DNA of 52,202 nucleotides from positions 1 to 52,202 of the forward strand of contig CAZDIA010000019.1 of the NCBI GenBank assembly GCA_964505385.1, read 5' to 3'. The first letter of the stretch is position 1. Each line of letters opens with the position of its first letter. The notes under the pieces are model-generated. The model saw only the letters and a list, made by a program, of their open reading frames with translations. It made no database searches and had not been told where the DNA came from. Source of the stretch: SLJN01 sp964505385. GTDB lineage: Bacteria > Bacteroidota > Rhodothermia > Balneolales > Natronogracilivirgulaceae. Made by a program: the position numbers and the translations under genes. Positions 51,826-52,202 of the stretch are shown here, in pieces.

Positions 51826-52202
51826 GTTTAAATGATTTTAATTGATCCATGTAGATATTTTGCATAGTAGCGTAATGACGATCACGCGTAATAATGCCCG
51901 ATAGAATAACCGCAGAGTAAATCAGATATTCTATAAATTTCTTGTTTCACTCGTACAGAATAAAAATAACTGCTTCTTTCGTTCCCGGCTAAATCGGGGA
52001 GATGGATAATTCCCTAACCTGTAAAACCGGTACAAGTAAAAGAGGAAGAAGTTAAGATGACAAGAACTCAAGAAGTCAAGAGAATTATGAATGAAGAATG
52101 ACCGGAGTTTGATTCCGGGTAATATCTTATCATTTTTAATTGTTTACTTCAGTAGTGTCCGGTTAATCTAAATTTCAATTCTTGTAACATGTTGTAGCAC
52201 AA
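51826..52202. other. upstream region of the TonB receptor, no gene seen
   Basis: Contains AT-rich promoter-like sequence next to the receptor and a family C repeat fragment (52045-52150). No RNA gene or ORF is apparent before the window end. Confidence 0.55.
52045..52150. repeat. palindromic repeat family C, copy 2
   Basis: AAGATGACAAGAACTCAAGAAGTCAAG, then GAATGACCGGAGTTTGATTCCG and TTATCATTTTTA, match the 41.34 kb copy in order and spacing. The core CCGGA-GTTTGAT-TCCGG can form a hairpin. Confidence 0.6.

Overview
The window is ordinary chromosomal DNA of moderate GC from a Bacteroidota-like bacterium, most likely in the Balneolota/Rhodothermota neighbourhood. The grounds are a subtilase with a type IX (T9SS) sorting tail that opens NYPNPFNP, a Tat-exported high-potential iron-sulfur protein of the kind known from Rhodothermus, a Rho factor with a long disordered insertion and the AQPKTGKT P-loop, strongly acidic exported proteins (suggesting a salty habitat), weak or absent Shine-Dalgarno sequences at most genes, and frequent TTG starts. 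The taxonomic placement is an inference; no rRNA gene is present.

Layout. 1-5.6 kb: tail of a TonB-like protein, pyrD, folC, rho and a metallo-beta-lactamase-fold hydrolase. 5.7-11.5 kb: sppA, a CrtI/PYROXD2-type oxidoreductase, a site-2 protease and alr. 11.5-21 kb: mostly minus-strand genes, namely an FKBP-like lipoprotein, a GT4 glycosyltransferase, a YyaL/DUF255 protein, an exported amidohydrolase, an M28 peptidase lipoprotein and ald, with a plus-strand HiPIP gene between them. 21-27 kb: plus-strand rsmA, the T9SS subtilase, mltG, a macro-domain protein and mgsA. 27-30.7 kb: a complete ferric-iron ABC importer operon (fbpA-fbpB-fbpC, minus strand). 30.8-36.9 kb: M23 endopeptidase, ndk, an unknown exported protein, a flavin reductase, a GNAT acetyltransferase, and an AI-2E-type permease coupled to a cyclic-nucleotide-binding protein. 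37-41 kb: infC and thrS preceded by three tandem YtxH-like small membrane proteins, two of them under 50 residues. 41.5-52 kb: UbiA prenyltransferase, thioredoxin-like proteins, a class III aminotransferase, a PA0069-type radical SAM protein, a GT2 glycosyltransferase, pdxH-trmB and a TonB-dependent receptor.

How genes work together. The iron importer and the TonB-dependent receptor could form an outer-to-inner membrane uptake route, although they are about 19 kb apart and the receptor substrate is unknown. alr and ald both act on alanine, and alr, mltG and the M23 peptidase all serve peptidoglycan. thrS and infC are an ancient translation pair, here without rpmI-rplT behind infC.

The most interesting signals are: (i) two genes, infC and the iron permease fbpB, that can only start sensibly at AUU, each behind a good Shine-Dalgarno; (ii) at least three families of short palindromic intergenic repeats, whose ends supply or abut the stop codons of neighbouring genes; (iii) the tandem YtxH-like micro-genes; (iv) a class 2-type dihydroorotate dehydrogenase with cysteine at the catalytic-base position; (v) near-perfect palindromes in the thrS, ald/rsmA and fbpA upstream regions. 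I see no rRNA, tRNA, CRISPR array, prophage, insertion sequence or defence island.
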